NCBI GenBank assembly: GCA_001804805.1
Contig: MHBH01000045.1
Span: 1 to 42,710, forward strand
DNA length: 42,710 bases
Origin: Lentisphaerae bacterium GWF2_49_21
GTDB lineage: Bacteria; Verrucomicrobiota; Lentisphaeria; Victivallales; GWF2-50-93
Direction: 5' to 3'
The notes under the pieces were generated by a model. That model saw only the letters and a list, made by a program, of their open reading frames with translations. It did not search any database and was not told the DNA's origin. Positions 1 to 8,650 of this stretch are shown one piece after another. Numbering within the stretch: position 1 is the stretch's first letter; each line of letters starts with the position of its first letter. The translations under genes were made by a program, and so were the position numbers.

Positions 1-119
1 GTGGAATGGGCATATTTTTTTGCGGTGATCAATGCCGGCAGAAGCAATGTAAACAATATTGCAATAATGGCTATGACCACTAACAGCTCAATCAAAGTAA
101 ATGAGAAATATTTTTTCAT
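1..119 (-). CDS. Type II/IV pseudopilin, N-terminal fragment (runs off the window)
   Basis: Reading the minus strand from the ATG at 119 gives a short basic leader (MKKYFS) followed directly by [16 protein letters not shown], the hydrophobic N-terminal helix of pseudopilins with the conserved Glu at mature position 5. The gene continues past base 1, so only 39 residues are visible. A strong GAGGAGG ribosome site lies at 121-132. The start is 18 bases after the stop of the GntR/LacI-type regulator at 138-1193, so the two are very likely co-transcribed, regulator first. The same regulator-pseudopilin order recurs at 25257-27103. The residue before the expected cleavage site is Ser instead of the usual Gly. 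Family members are processed by a prepilin peptidase and inserted in the inner membrane; the specific role here is unknown. Confidence 0.85.
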   Translation of the reverse strand, partial: MKKYFSFTLIELLVVIAIIAILFTLLLPALITAKKYAHS

Positions 120-137
120 TCGCGCCTCCTCGTCATA

Positions 138-1193
138 TTAGTCGATGTGATTTTCCCATACAGGTTCAATCTGCGCCCTTTTTAAAGGAATCTTATTTTT
201 CACATCGGGCGAAAACATTTCAATAACTTTAAGCAGGCAGTCTTCTGAACTGAAACCTATTCTTTTAACGTTAGACGGTGAGATGCCATGAGAAGGAAAA
301 TTGCAGTGCGAAACTACTTCGATGTCTTTGCCGGCCATAATATGCTTGTCAGCGAGCGTATGCATTACATATCCCGCTAGGTTCTCGTTAAGAATAATAA
401 TTCCATCCGGCCGCGACTTTTGATTTTCTGAAAAAAGAAGACGTGTTGTGTTCACAGCCCAAGGCAGCCCCAGTTTACATAGACATGCTCCCTGTATCCA
501 TTCGGGATGAGATATTGCGCCGAACTCCTTTACATTTTTCGAAAAAGAAACGATGTATTCCGATGGCATTTCCGTATTTGTGATCAATGCTATGTTCTTG
601 CGGCCCTTGCCGACCAGGTATTCTACCGATTTTCTAATTAAACTGTAATAGTCAAACCATATCTGCTTAAGATTTGAATTATCAAATTCTTCAAAAGAAA
701 ATATTAATGTGCTGGTGGAATAGAACTTTCTAAATAAATTATTGGGGAGTTTCTGGTGTCCGAGAAGAATAAGCCCGGCAATTCTGCGCTTGTTTATATC
801 CTCAAATATCTGCTCTGAGACATTTTTCTCATCATCAAGAAGTCCGTAATAATATTTAAAATCAACTTCATTTCTTGACTTGAACTGTCCTGCAGATCGT
901 ATAAATATGCTCCAGAAATTATCCCACGAAGAGTCATTTGCTTCTTTATTATACGGAACAGCTATACCATATCTGCTTAAATGCGGAGGATTCTCGCATA
1001 CCCTCATTCCCATTACTCCTCTTGACTCAAGAAATCCTTCTTTTATAAGCTTGGATATCGCCACCTGGACAGTTCCCTTGCTGGCATCATGCAGCTTCAT
1101 GAGTTCTTTTCTTATAGGAAGTTTATCTTCCGGCCTATATTTACCAGTAACGATTTCATCTCTGATGGCATTAGTAATCAATTCGGTTTTCAT
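138..1193 (-). CDS. GntR-type winged-helix regulator with LacI-type sensor domain
   Basis: The 351-residue protein starts with a winged-helix DNA-binding domain of the GntR type (about residues 1-65; IRDEIVTGKYRPEDKLPIRK, then a recognition-helix region around SKGTVQVAISKLIKEGF). From about residue 70 a periplasmic-binding-protein-like fold follows (RYGIAVPY, IAGLILLGHQKLP, GRKNIALITNTEM, RPDGIIILNENLAGYV), as in LacI/GalR and AraR regulators. Such proteins are one-component sugar-responsive repressors or activators in the cytoplasm. The ATG at 1193 is in frame with the HTH and follows an AT-rich leader containing a plausible promoter. The downstream gene on the same strand is a pseudopilin, so control of a pseudopilin operon is the likely job. 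The ligand is unknown; a plant or microbial sugar is an inference from the family. Confidence 0.85.
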   Translation of the reverse strand: MKTELITNAIRDEIVTGKYRPEDKLPIRKELMKLHDASKGTVQVAISKLIKEGFLESRGVMGMRVCENPPHLSRYGIAVPYNKEANDSSWDNFWSIFIRSAGQFKSRNEVDFKYYYGLLDDEKNVSEQIFEDINKRRIAGLILLGHQKLPNNLFRKFYSTSTLIFSFEEFDNSNLKQIWFDYYSLIRKSVEYLVGKGRKNIALITNTEMPSEYIVSFSKNVKEFGAISHPEWIQGACLCKLGLPWAVNTTRLLFSENQKSRPDGIIILNENLAGYVMHTLADKHIMAGKDIEVVSHCNFPSHGISPSNVKRIGFSSEDCLLKVIEMFSPDVKNKIPLKRAQIEPVWENHID

Positions 1194-1225
1194 AAGTAAT
1201 ATTCTTATTTTATTTTAAATATCTC

Positions 1226-1258
1226 ATTATATTATATTCTTTTATTAGGATATTGCAA
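1226..1258 (-). promoter_or_regulatory. Putative sigma70 promoter of the GntR/LacI-type regulator
   Basis: On the minus strand TTGCAA (1253-1258) is followed after 16 bases by TATAAT (1231-1236); a second overlapping TATAAT lies at 1226-1231. The -35 box sits next to AGCGCT (1257-1262), a palindromic core of the type found in LacI-family operators, which could be an autoregulatory site. The region is very AT-rich, so chance matches are possible. Confidence 0.4.
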
Positions 1259-1494
1259 GCGCTAATTCAATATTTCAATAAAATTATTCATAAAAAGCAT
1301 ATGCCAAGGGGATACTTTCAGTACGAATCGCGCACGATAAATTGCGGCAAGCTAATGGGAAACTTTCAGGCGGTTTATAATTCGCCACCATGAGGAGGCT
1401 TGGCTTTTTTGAAAATCAAATTGCATCCAATGCCTTCACCTAGGACCTTAATATGTCACCCTCTGGACTTCTGAAACATTTAAAATTTTTTACC

Positions 1495-1514
1495 GGCCAG
1501 ATGCCAGCGCTCCA
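1495..1514. repeat. Half copy of the GGAGCGC palindromic repeat; rest of 1260-1520 without a gene
   Basis: The sequence on the minus strand begins TGGAGCGCTGGC and matches one arm of the two full elements at 11827-11880 and 40162-40214. It lies just after the stop of the LarA-like gene. In the remaining 1260-1494 I see no ORF of useful length, no clear terminator and no RNA gene. Confidence 0.55.
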
Positions 1515-1520
1515 AACTCA

Positions 1521-2810
1521 TCAGGAAAACTTTTCCTTAAGAGCCCATAGGCCGAGGCCGGGGTTGCTGATGAAGAAAATCTCTTCGCCGTCGGGCATCG
1601 TGTTGAAGCCGTCCTTGAGCTTTGCATGATCGTAGATCTTCGACATCTTGTCGTAGAGTTCGGCGTTGAAACCGACACTGCGGATGTTCTCTAGGCTCAT
1701 GCCCGGCCCCGGACAGTATGTGACCTTGAACCTTCCCTCGCTGGAGCCGTGGATCAGGTGGGCGGCCGCGCTGAGGTTGTTCTGGAGTTCAAGATGCTTC
1801 TTGACTGATTCAAGGGTGGCCGGAGTTCCACGGTATCCATATTTGCGAATCAGGCGGTCTATCTCGGGATCCTCGCCGAACTCCTTAAGTCCGGGAGCAA
1901 GCACTATGAGTTCGCCGTCGTCCGCCATCGCCATGCGGGTGCGGTACACGGACTTGTTACCGAGCCAGGTGCTCTTGAATTCCTCGTGGTCGAGATGGAC
2001 GACTACTTTTTTCAGCGGCTTTCCCAGAAGATCCAGGTTCACCTGCTGACTGAGCTTAGCGCCATCGGAGAAAGTCTCCATGTCGTTCCCTACATACATC
2101 CCCCGCATCTCCATCTTTCCGCTATTCTGGTTCTTCTGCATCACTGTAAGGATATATTGGATCGGAAGGTTGTGCATGAAATTCTGGACGCCGTAGTTGA
2201 ATAGCTTCCGCACTGGCGTGTCGATACGCCCCATGATCCTCTCCATGCCGTAGACCGCACCGAGGAAATGGGATTTGTTGATGGTATCCTGTCCGCCGAC
2301 GCCGACACAGACATTCTTAGTGTAGTTCGCCATGCCCACGACTTCGTGCGGCACGATCTGTCCGATTGAAAGGATGAGATCATAGTTGTCGAAAAGGATC
2401 TTGTTTACTTCGATATTGACAGAATAGTCGAGTTTGCCTTCAGACCATTCGCTTATCAGTGGACCGGGAACCTGTCCGAGGCGATGGAGGCTGTTGCGCC
2501 AGTCATGAACTTTGAAAAGATCGAGCGGGATCTTGCTCCCGAACATCACGCGTATTTCCTTTTCAGTCATGGCGAAGTGCGTGCCGAGGGCGGGCATGAT
2601 GTCGATTTTGACGCCTTTCGGGGAAAGCATCTCGTAAATGATTTCGGTGATCTCTCCGGCATTGGAATTGAAGCGTGTAAGGTCGGGCGGGAGAAGCAGG
2701 ATCTTTTTCAGGCTGCTCCCGATCTTCTCAAAGAACTCCGCAACTATCTGTTCCTTGTCTTTCCTGTTAAGACACATATTGATTCCGCTTTTTCCACATA
2801 TAAAGGACAT
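1521..2810 (-). CDS. LarA-like nickel-pincer racemase/epimerase family protein
   Basis: The 429-residue product belongs to the lactate racemase LarA family (DUF2088). The residues used by LarA are all present with near-native spacing: DLTR (D43, R46), THF (H78), VPH (H155), the lysine that carries the nickel-pincer nucleotide (K165) and the nickel-ligand histidine (H181). The H-to-K spacing of 10 and K-to-H spacing of 16 equal those of Lactiplantibacillus LarA. Family members racemise or epimerise 2-hydroxyacids; the substrate here is not predictable. The start was set at ATG 2810 because TTGAGGAG lies 8 bases upstream; an in-frame ATG at 2885 lacks such a site and would run through the preceding small ORF. 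The cofactor genes larB, larC and larE are not in the window. The upstream 34-residue membrane peptide is probably in the same transcript. Confidence 0.85.
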   Translation of the reverse strand: MSFICGKSGINMCLNRKDKEQIVAEFFEKIGSSLKKILLLPPDLTRFNSNAGEITEIIYEMLSPKGVKIDIMPALGTHFAMTEKEIRVMFGSKIPLDLFKVHDWRNSLHRLGQVPGPLISEWSEGKLDYSVNIEVNKILFDNYDLILSIGQIVPHEVVGMANYTKNVCVGVGGQDTINKSHFLGAVYGMERIMGRIDTPVRKLFNYGVQNFMHNLPIQYILTVMQKNQNSGKMEMRGMYVGNDMETFSDGAKLSQQVNLDLLGKPLKKVVVHLDHEEFKSTWLGNKSVYRTRMAMADDGELIVLAPGLKEFGEDPEIDRLIRKYGYRGTPATLESVKKHLELQNNLSAAAHLIHGSSEGRFKVTYCPGPGMSLENIRSVGFNAELYDKMSKIYDHAKLKDGFNTMPDGEEIFFISNPGLGLWALKEKFS

Positions 2811-2841
2811 GTTCAGATTCTCCTCAATTTTACGGGAGTTA

Positions 2842-2946
2842 TTATTTACCGGTAAGGAAGGGAAGGATGAATGCAGAAAGAACAATCAAAATGATTATTA
2901 TAATAAGCATTTCCATCAATGCGAAATATTTCAAGCTTTTCCACAT
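2842..2946 (-). CDS. Small single-span membrane peptide (34 aa) upstream of the LarA-like gene
   Basis: An ATG at 2946 with GGGAGAG 6 bases upstream opens a 34-residue frame: a short basic N-terminus (MWKSLKYF), a run of Leu/Ile/Val/Phe from about residue 13 to 31 long enough for one transmembrane helix, and a C-terminal TGK. It ends 31 bases before the start of the LarA-like gene and the two share strand, so they are likely co-transcribed. I do not recognise it. Small hydrophobic peptides of this kind can regulate or anchor a neighbour, but that is speculation; a chance ORF in AT-rich DNA remains possible, although the ribosome site and operon position argue for translation. Confidence 0.45.
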   Translation of the reverse strand: MWKSLKYFALMEMLIIIIILIVLSAFILPFLTGK

Positions 2947-3013
2947 CCTTTACTCTCCCATCCCCTTGTGTGAAATATACCTCACCATACCCTTGTTCGA
3001 TAGCATCCGTTCA

Positions 3014-3043
3014 ATTATATCATAAATTATTTTTTTCAAGCAA
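3014..3043 (-). promoter_or_regulatory. Putative sigma70 promoter for the small membrane peptide and LarA-like gene
   Basis: Minus strand TTGCTT (3038-3043), 18-base spacer, TATAAT (3014-3019). The -10 is perfect and the -35 is weak. It would give a leader of about 60 bases before the ATG at 2946. Confidence 0.35.
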
Positions 3044-3053
3044 TCCAGAGTGT

Positions 3054-3106
3054 CATTATGTCTCCATATATAAGATTGCACCTGTCTCATAGATAGCGAC
3101 ATAATG
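3054..3106. repeat. Inverted repeat between the divergent LarA-like and clpB genes
   Basis: CATTATGTC (3054-3062) is repeated in inverted orientation as GACATAATG (3098-3106) with a 35-base loop. It lies in the divergent intergenic region; it could be a spaced operator or another dispersed repeat. The GCGACAT core is also seen at about 22237 and 22340. Confidence 0.4.
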
Positions 3107-3234
3107 CCCCTTCTTGAAATTATCAGCTATCTATATTATATTATCTGTCAAAGAGTTATAATTTTATAAATCATTTTGGCAGTACTCTTGCTTAAATTAA
3201 AAATAAATTTTACGACGATAGGAGGGAATTTTAT

Positions 3235-5820
3235 ATGAACATCGAAAAATTCACAAATAAATCTAAAGATCTTTTGCAGGCGGCCCACAATGTTGCCGTC
3301 GAATTTAAGCATCAGGAAATACGCCCGCTGCACCTTTTTGCCGCAATATGCAATCAGAAGGACGGAATAATCCCTTCAATCTTTGAAAGGCTCAAGGTCA
3401 ACGCCTCTTCCCTTTCAGACGATATAGAAAAGAAACTGAAAAAGATTCCATCAGTGGACGGCCCCGGCGCACAGGAAGTATATACCTCCAGGGATTTCAG
3501 TTCAGTCCTGGTCAACGCCGAAAAGAAATCCTCGGAATTCAAGGATGAATTCATCAGCGCTGAAATTCTGCTTCTTGCTCTTATCGAGGCGGACAAGGAG
3601 TCCGCCTCAATCGCAGCGAAGCATAATTTCAATTCTGAAAAACTTATGAATATATTCAAGGAACTGAGAGGAAATACGAGAGTCACATCACCCGATCCGG
3701 AAAGCACTTTCCAGGCGCTGGAAAAATACGGCAAGGACCTGACTGATCTCGCACGCAAGGACAAGCTTGATCCTGTAATCGGACGCGACGAGGAGATCCG
3801 CAGGGTGATCCAGATCCTTTCAAGAAGGACGAAGAACAATCCTGTTCTCATCGGCGAACCCGGAGTCGGAAAGACCGCCATTGTTGAAGGGCTCGCAGTC
3901 AGGATCATCCGCGGAGATGTTCCGGAAGGGCTCAAAAACAGGAAAGTCGTCGCGCTTGACATGGGCTCCCTCATCGCCGGTGCAAAATACCGCGGGGAAT
4001 TCGAGGAAAGGCTCAAGGCCGTGCTGAAGGAAGTCACCGAACGAGCTGGAGATGTAATTCTTTTCATCGACGAACTGCACACTGTCGTTGGTGCAGGCGC
4101 TGCGGAAGGCGCCGTCGACGCCAGCAACCTCCTGAAACCCATGCTCGCCCGGGGCGAACTGCACTGCATTGGCGCGACAACGCTCAACGAATACAGGAAG
4201 CATATTGAAAAGGATGCCGCCCTTGAACGCAGGTTCCAGACCGTACTGGTCTCGCAGCCCAGCGTCGAGGAGACCATCTCGATCCTGCGCGGACTCCGCG
4301 AAAGATACGAGATACATCATGGTGTCAAGATAAAAGACAGCGCCCTCGTTACCGCCGCCGTCCTTTCGGACCGCTACATCTCCGATCGTTTCCTTCCCGA
4401 CAAGGCGATCGATCTGATTGACGAGGCCGCCGCGAAGCTGCGCACTGAGATTGACAGCTCACCGACCGAGATCGACGAAGTAGAGCGCAGGAAGATGCAG
4501 CTTGAAATTGAAGTTGCCGGTCTTAAAAAGGAAAAGGATCCGGCTTCTGCGACACGTCTGAAAAACATTGAGAAGGAACTCAGCGAACTCAAATCTAAAA
4601 ATCGCGAACTTCGCAGCCGCTGGGACAACGAGAAGAAGGCCATGGCCGAACTCAGGACACTGCGCGAAAGCCTCGAACTCGCAAAACAGTCCTATGAAAA
4701 GGCCGAACGCGATCAGGACCTTGAGAAGGCCGCTGAATTCCGTTATGGCGTCATTCCCGGGCTCGAAAAACAGATCAAGACCGCTGAAGACAAGTTCAGG
4801 AAGAAGAATGCCGGAGACGATTTCCTCCTGAAGGAGGAGGTTTCCGACGAGGACATCGCGGAGATCATCAGCCGCTGGACGCGCATTCCAGTGAAAAAAC
4901 TCGTTGAAAGCGAAAAGGAGAAGATACTCGGACTGGCAAAGAACCTCCATAAGAGAGTTATTTCCCAGAACGAAGCAGTCGATGCGGTCGCCGATGCGGT
5001 TCTCAGGGCAAGAGCAGGACTCAAGGATCCCAACCGTCCTATCGCTTCATTCATATTCCTCGGACCGACCGGAGTCGGAAAGACCGAGCTTGCACGAGCC
5101 CTCGCCGCCGAACTTTTCGACGATGAAAAGGCAATGATCAGGATCGACATGTCCGAATACATGGAGAAGCATACCGTATCACGTCTCATCGGCGCCCCTC
5201 CGGGATATATCGGTTATGATGAAGGCGGTCAGCTTACCGAAGCCGTCAGGCGCCGCCCCTACTCAGTAATTCTTTTCGACGAGATTGAGAAGGCCCATCC
5301 GGACGTGTTCAACGTGTTCCTGCAGATTCTCGATGACGGGCGAGTCACCGATTCCCACGGAAGGACGGTGAACTTCAAAAATACCATAATAATCATGACC
5401 TCCAACATCGGAAGCCATCTTATCCAGGACAACAAGGGAGACTCCGACAATATCAAGGACAAGCTCCTCGAGGAGATGAGGCATCATTTCCGTCCGGAAT
5501 TCCTCAACAGGGTGGACGAGGTGCTGGTGTTCCATCAGCTGACAGAGGAAGACCTGCTGGAGATCGTCGACATACAGATTGCGAATTTCGCAGAAAGGCT
5601 CAAATCCAGGGAAATCGCACTCAGCGTCTCAAAGGATGCGAAGAAGCATCTCGCAAAATGCGGGTTCGACCCGGTCTATGGCGCCCGTCCGCTGAGGAGG
5701 GTGATCGTCAGGGAAATAGAGACCCCGGTTTCCAGGATGCTCGTTTCCGGAGAGCTCTCGGACAAGCAGGCCTTGAAGATCGATTCAGGAAAGGAAGGAT
5801 TGAAGTTCTCGGTAGCTTAA
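3235..5820 (+). CDS. clpB: ATP-dependent protein disaggregase ClpB
   Basis: The 861-residue protein is a full-length class I Hsp100 ATPase that, with DnaK, extracts polypeptides from aggregates after heat stress. Visible parts in order: an N-terminal Clp repeat domain (about 1-145), AAA+ module 1 with Walker A GEPGVGKT at 207-214 and Walker B LFIDELHT, a charged coiled-coil middle domain (about 395-520) that distinguishes ClpB from ClpA/ClpC, AAA+ module 2 with Walker A GPTGVGKT at 610-617 and Walker [14 protein letters not shown], and the C-terminal D2-small domain. No ClpP-binding loop was recognised, as expected for ClpB. The start follows AGGAGG with proper spacing. Length and domain order are normal. 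A sigma32-like CTTGAAA at 3113-3119 lacks a convincing partner -10 box, and no CIRCE element was found, so heat-shock control is not shown. Confidence 0.97.
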   Translation: MNIEKFTNKSKDLLQAAHNVAVEFKHQEIRPLHLFAAICNQKDGIIPSIFERLKVNASSLSDDIEKKLKKIPSVDGPGAQEVYTSRDFSSVLVNAEKKSSEFKDEFISAEILLLALIEADKESASIAAKHNFNSEKLMNIFKELRGNTRVTSPDPESTFQALEKYGKDLTDLARKDKLDPVIGRDEEIRRVIQILSRRTKNNPVLIGEPGVGKTAIVEGLAVRIIRGDVPEGLKNRKVVALDMGSLIAGAKYRGEFEERLKAVLKEVTERAGDVILFIDELHTVVGAGAAEGAVDASNLLKPMLARGELHCIGATTLNEYRKHIEKDAALERRFQTVLVSQPSVEETISILRGLRERYEIHHGVKIKDSALVTAAVLSDRYISDRFLPDKAIDLIDEAAAKLRTEIDSSPTEIDEVERRKMQLEIEVAGLKKEKDPASATRLKNIEKELSELKSKNRELRSRWDNEKKAMAELRTLRESLELAKQSYEKAERDQDLEKAAEFRYGVIPGLEKQIKTAEDKFRKKNAGDDFLLKEEVSDEDIAEIISRWTRIPVKKLVESEKEKILGLAKNLHKRVISQNEAVDAVADAVLRARAGLKDPNRPIASFIFLGPTGVGKTELARALAAELFDDEKAMIRIDMSEYMEKHTVSRLIGAPPGYIGYDEGGQLTEAVRRRPYSVILFDEIEKAHPDVFNVFLQILDDGRVTDSHGRTVNFKNTIIIMTSNIGSHLIQDNKGDSDNIKDKLLEEMRHHFRPEFLNRVDEVLVFHQLTEEDLLEIVDIQIANFAERLKSREIALSVSKDAKKHLAKCGFDPVYGARPLRRVIVREIETPVSRMLVSGELSDKQALKIDSGKEGLKFSVA

Positions 5821-5843
5821 AACAGAATTCCAAAATAAAGGAG

Positions 5844-5886
5844 GGCGGACATTCTTGTCCGCCAAATCGCGGGTTGGAAAACCCGC
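5844..5886. repeat. Two tandem hairpin repeats behind clpB
   Basis: GGCGGACA-TTCT-TGTCCGCC at 5844-5863 and GCGGGTT-GGAA-AACCCGC at 5869-5886 are perfect short hairpins with four-base loops. They match the style of the REP-like hairpins seen throughout the window. Confidence 0.7.
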
Positions 5887-5938
5887 GCTCCGTTGAAGAG
5901 GAGACGAATCGGGACGATTTGCATATGGAGACACCCCT

Positions 5939-5990
5939 GACCGCCGTGACTGCATTATAATGCCCCATGATGCAGACACGGCGGTCTTTT
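5939..5990 (+). terminator. Rho-independent terminator of clpB
   Basis: GACCGCCGTG (5939-5948) pairs with CACGGCGGTC (5977-5986), extended inward by CTGCAT (5950-5955) with ATGCAG (5970-5975), and is followed by TTTT. It lies about 120 bases after the clpB stop. Confidence 0.75.
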
Positions 5991-6115
5991 ATCACCAATC
6001 AGGATATCCATAGTTTTCAAGAAACCGGACTGGTTTTCACGGGTTTATGCATTATATTAAGGGCCAGCTATTTATAAATCAAAAAAACATTCTCTATAAG
6101 AAAGCAGGCTTTTCC

Positions 6116-6691
6116 ATGAAGAAGAAGGCGAGTAATGCTGAAATATTGAAGCAGGTATTGTATGAAATGCTCACTCTTGCATACACCATCGATTTCCTTG
6201 CCAGGAACAAATGGCAGAAGGGTCAGAGCCATATAGACTCAAGCGAAGTGCTTCAGTCAATAGCCTCCATCAAGATAAGGCTCCTTTATGACTTCCTCTA
6301 CAGCCAGGAGGGCGAATCAAAGGCCGAGGGCGCACAGGATGTCTATTCGGCGATTGATGATTTCAAGATCAAGATCAAGAAGCCCTTCTTCGTCGGATGC
6401 GGCCCCAAAGGCATGTTCAGCACGGAATCCGTAGATAAATACATCCTCCACTTCACCGAGGAACGCATAAGCAAGCCCAAAGAGCTGCCAGAACCGAGAT
6501 TCAAAGGCGGAACCGAATCCATCATCAAAAATACAGCACTCATTCTTTCAAGCGCCGAGAAGTTTATCGACGCACAGGTGAAAGGTTCGTTCATGAACCT
6601 CAACCAGGAAAGCGAAAACTACCTCAAGGATTTCAAGCAGACTGTCGTGAAGCTCAAGGAATTCCCCGCCTTCAAGGCGAGTTATCACTAG
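6116..6691 (+). CDS. Hypothetical protein, 191 aa, mostly helical
   Basis: I do not recognise this protein. The start was placed at ATG 6116 (MKKKASNAEILKQ), since the upstream alternative at 6047 begins in AT-rich repeat-like DNA; no strong ribosome site marks either. The sequence is charged and soluble with no signal peptide or membrane segment. It shows several amphipathic helices, a central FFVGCGPKGMF segment and a C-terminal helical stretch rich in Lys, Glu and Phe. It lies between clpB (which has its own terminator) and the GH20 gene, so it probably has its own promoter. Codon use resembles the neighbours, which supports a real gene. Confidence 0.7.
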   Translation: MKKKASNAEILKQVLYEMLTLAYTIDFLARNKWQKGQSHIDSSEVLQSIASIKIRLLYDFLYSQEGESKAEGAQDVYSAIDDFKIKIKKPFFVGCGPKGMFSTESVDKYILHFTEERISKPKELPEPRFKGGTESIIKNTALILSSAEKFIDAQVKGSFMNLNQESENYLKDFKQTVVKLKEFPAFKASYH

Positions 6692-6717
6692 TTTCCTAGC
6701 GGCTTGCGCCGCAAATA

Positions 6718-6853
6718 AGATTCGAAATCCGAATATCGAGGTTCGAAACAAACTGGGAATTAATGAAATTTCAATGTTTCAAACATTGTTTTAATTTCAT
6801 AGTTTTCTCTGTTTCGAATTTGTTTAGGATTTCGTGCTTCGTACTTCGAATTT
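6718..6853. repeat. Large dispersed palindromic repeat (TTCGAA family)
   Basis: The two ends are imperfect inverted copies: TTCGAAATCCGAATATCGAG on the left and, read on the other strand from the right, AAATTCGAAGTACGAAGCAC. The centre holds a nested hairpin, ATGAAATT and AATGTTT pairing with AAACATT and AATTTCAT (6764-6800). Repeats of this wording are known from several PVC and candidate-phylum genomes. It lies directly upstream of the GH20 gene. Confidence 0.65.
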
Positions 6854-6874
6854 AACCTAAGGATTATTAAAAAA

Positions 6875-8395
6875 ATGCCATCTGAAATTGTCAGCATTAT
6901 ACCGAAACCCCAGAAAATAGTATTGAAGACAGGAGGATTCGTCTTTTCAGGGAAGACAATCATTTCCGCAGACAAGGCTCTCTCATCATTGAAGAACCAT
7001 CTTCAGGAGACGCTCACACATCTCGCCGGAAATAAGGGCATCAACGACAAACCATCGGAAATAGTTCTCGGGATCAGCAAGGAACTGAAAGCTCTCGGCG
7101 ATGAAGGATATGCCATCGACATCCAGCCCAGCAAGATGAAGATAGAATCCTCAACACAGAAGGGCGTCTTCTACGGCATCCAGACAGTCCGCCAGCTTCT
7201 ATTCTCTGCCCAGGAGGGAAGGATTCAGTGCATGGAGATCGAGGACAGCCCCCGGCTCGGATGGCGCGGGATGATGCTTGACGAAGGCAGGCATTTCTTT
7301 GGAAAGGAATTTGTAAAGAAATTCATAGATATTCTCGCCCTATACAAGATGAACAGCTTCCACTGGCATCTCACCGAAGACCAGGGATGGCGCATAGAGA
7401 TCAAAAAATATCCGAAGCTTACGTCAGTTGGCTCGAAAAGGACTGAATCACCAATTGAGGGCGACAGGAAGACCGGCGACGGCAAGCCGTATGGAGGATT
7501 CTACACGCAGGACGACATCCGCGAGATCGTCAAGTATGCAGGTGACCACTTCATAAATGTCGTACCCGAGATAGAAATGCCCGGACATGCGGCTGCGGCA
7601 ATCGCATCTTATCCGGAGTTCGGAAACACCGACATATTGGAATACAAGCCGGAAGTCAAGACATGCTGGGGCGTTCACCATTACACCTTCTCTCCCACGG
7701 AAAAGACTTTCAAGTTCCTTGAGGACGTGATCGAGGAAGTTGTTGCACTGTTCCCTGGGAAATATTTCCATATCGGCGGTGACGAGGCTCCGAAAGAGCA
7801 ATGGAAAGGTTCACCAACAGCGAAAAGGATCATGCTTGACAACGGCCTCAAGGACGAACATGAGCTTCAGAGCTTTTTCATCAAGCGCATCGAGTCTATT
7901 TTGAAAAAGCACAATCGCATTTTGATCGGCTGGGACGAGATTCAAGAAGGTGGACTCTCGCCGACGGCGACAATGATGGTATGGCGCGACTGGAAATGGG
8001 CGAGCATGGCCCTGAAGAACGGCAACAGCATTGTCATGGCCCCGAACTCCCATACTTATTTCGACCATTACCAGGAGGATCCGAAGGAGCACAAGGAACC
8101 CGAGGCGATCGGCGGACTTCTCCCTCTGGACAAAGTCTATCTTTTCAATCCCATCCTCGAAGGAATCACTCCTGAAGAGGAAAAACGCATACTTGGGGCG
8201 CAGGGACAGCTCTGGTCGGAATATCTTTTCAATACCGACAAGGTCGAATTCATGGCGTTCCCCAGGATGTTCGCGCTCGCGGAAGTCGTCTGGACCAGGC
8301 CCGAGAACAAGAACTACGAGGATTTCATGCTGAGGCTCAAAAGCACCCTCGCCCTTCTCGACCATATAAAGGTGAAATACAGGAATCCTTTCTAA
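6875..8395 (+). CDS. Beta-N-acetylhexosaminidase, glycoside hydrolase family 20
   Basis: The 506-residue protein has the two GH20 parts: an alpha/beta GH20b domain (about 1-125) and a TIM barrel that begins near the conserved R-G-MLDEGRHF segment. The catalytic Asp-Glu pair of substrate-assisted hydrolysis is D303-E304 in FHIGGDEAPKE. HWHLTEDQGWRIEIK and the C-terminal VWTRPENKNYEDF are also typical. It removes terminal GlcNAc or GalNAc from glycans. There is no signal peptide, so it should act in the cytoplasm on imported oligosaccharides, which fits the NagA-like gene at 19060. An AAGGA lies 10-14 bases before the ATG. The C-terminus ends with the barrel, without extra carbohydrate-binding modules. 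Confidence 0.92.
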   Translation: MPSEIVSIIPKPQKIVLKTGGFVFSGKTIISADKALSSLKNHLQETLTHLAGNKGINDKPSEIVLGISKELKALGDEGYAIDIQPSKMKIESSTQKGVFYGIQTVRQLLFSAQEGRIQCMEIEDSPRLGWRGMMLDEGRHFFGKEFVKKFIDILALYKMNSFHWHLTEDQGWRIEIKKYPKLTSVGSKRTESPIEGDRKTGDGKPYGGFYTQDDIREIVKYAGDHFINVVPEIEMPGHAAAAIASYPEFGNTDILEYKPEVKTCWGVHHYTFSPTEKTFKFLEDVIEEVVALFPGKYFHIGGDEAPKEQWKGSPTAKRIMLDNGLKDEHELQSFFIKRIESILKKHNRILIGWDEIQEGGLSPTATMMVWRDWKWASMALKNGNSIVMAPNSHTYFDHYQEDPKEHKEPEAIGGLLPLDKVYLFNPILEGITPEEEKRILGAQGQLWSEYLFNTDKVEFMAFPRMFALAEVVWTRPENKNYEDFMLRLKSTLALLDHIKVKYRNPF

Positions 8396-8407
8396 GGGAA
8401 TTATAAG

Positions 8408-8474
8408 TAGGGACGGGCTTTAGTCTGTCCCCTCTTTTGCAAATAAAATGGTACATGCTAAAGCACGTACCTAC
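8408..8474. repeat. REP-like hairpins with GGGCTTTAGYCY core
   Basis: GGGACGGGCTTTAGTCTGTCCC at 8410-8431 is a near-perfect hairpin, and GGTACATGCTAAAGCACGTACC at 8450-8471 is a related second one. They follow the GH20 stop codon closely. Confidence 0.65.
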
Positions 8475-8479
8475 TTCCA

Positions 8480-8599
8480 GAACAGCCCTTGCGGGCTTAA
8501 CTACAAACTTAGAGAATTTGTCTATTCGCTCGTAGTTAAGCCATTTTTGGCTGTGATTTTAAAAGCTAAGAGACACGCAAGAATGCGTTAACTACGAAC
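8480..8599. repeat. Dispersed repeat, copy A (about 120 bp)
   Basis: The segment starts GAACAGCCCTTGCGGG and includes TTGTCTATTCGCTCGTAG and AAGCCATTTTTGGCTGT, and ends in GCGTTAACTACG. A diverged second copy lies at 9773-10012 in the same orientation. Internal inverted words (CTTAACTAC and GTAGTTAAG) give it secondary structure. The two copies flank the ExbD-like gene. Confidence 0.7.
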
Positions 8600-8650
8600 A
8601 AATAATTATACCATTTCCCTAATTGTCGACCCCCATGCTATATTATTCTC

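Noticed and set aside
3113-3162. Heat-shock promoter or CIRCE element upstream of clpB
   Set aside because: CTTGAAA at 3113 resembles a sigma32 -35 box, but no matching -10 at the right distance and no TTAGCACTC inverted repeat were found; TATAAT at 3157 has no -35 partner.
3354-4277. Long minus-strand open frame (307 codons) inside clpB
   Set aside because: It is antisense to a conserved gene, has Ser/Arg-rich low-complexity composition and no ribosome site; it results from codon bias of clpB.
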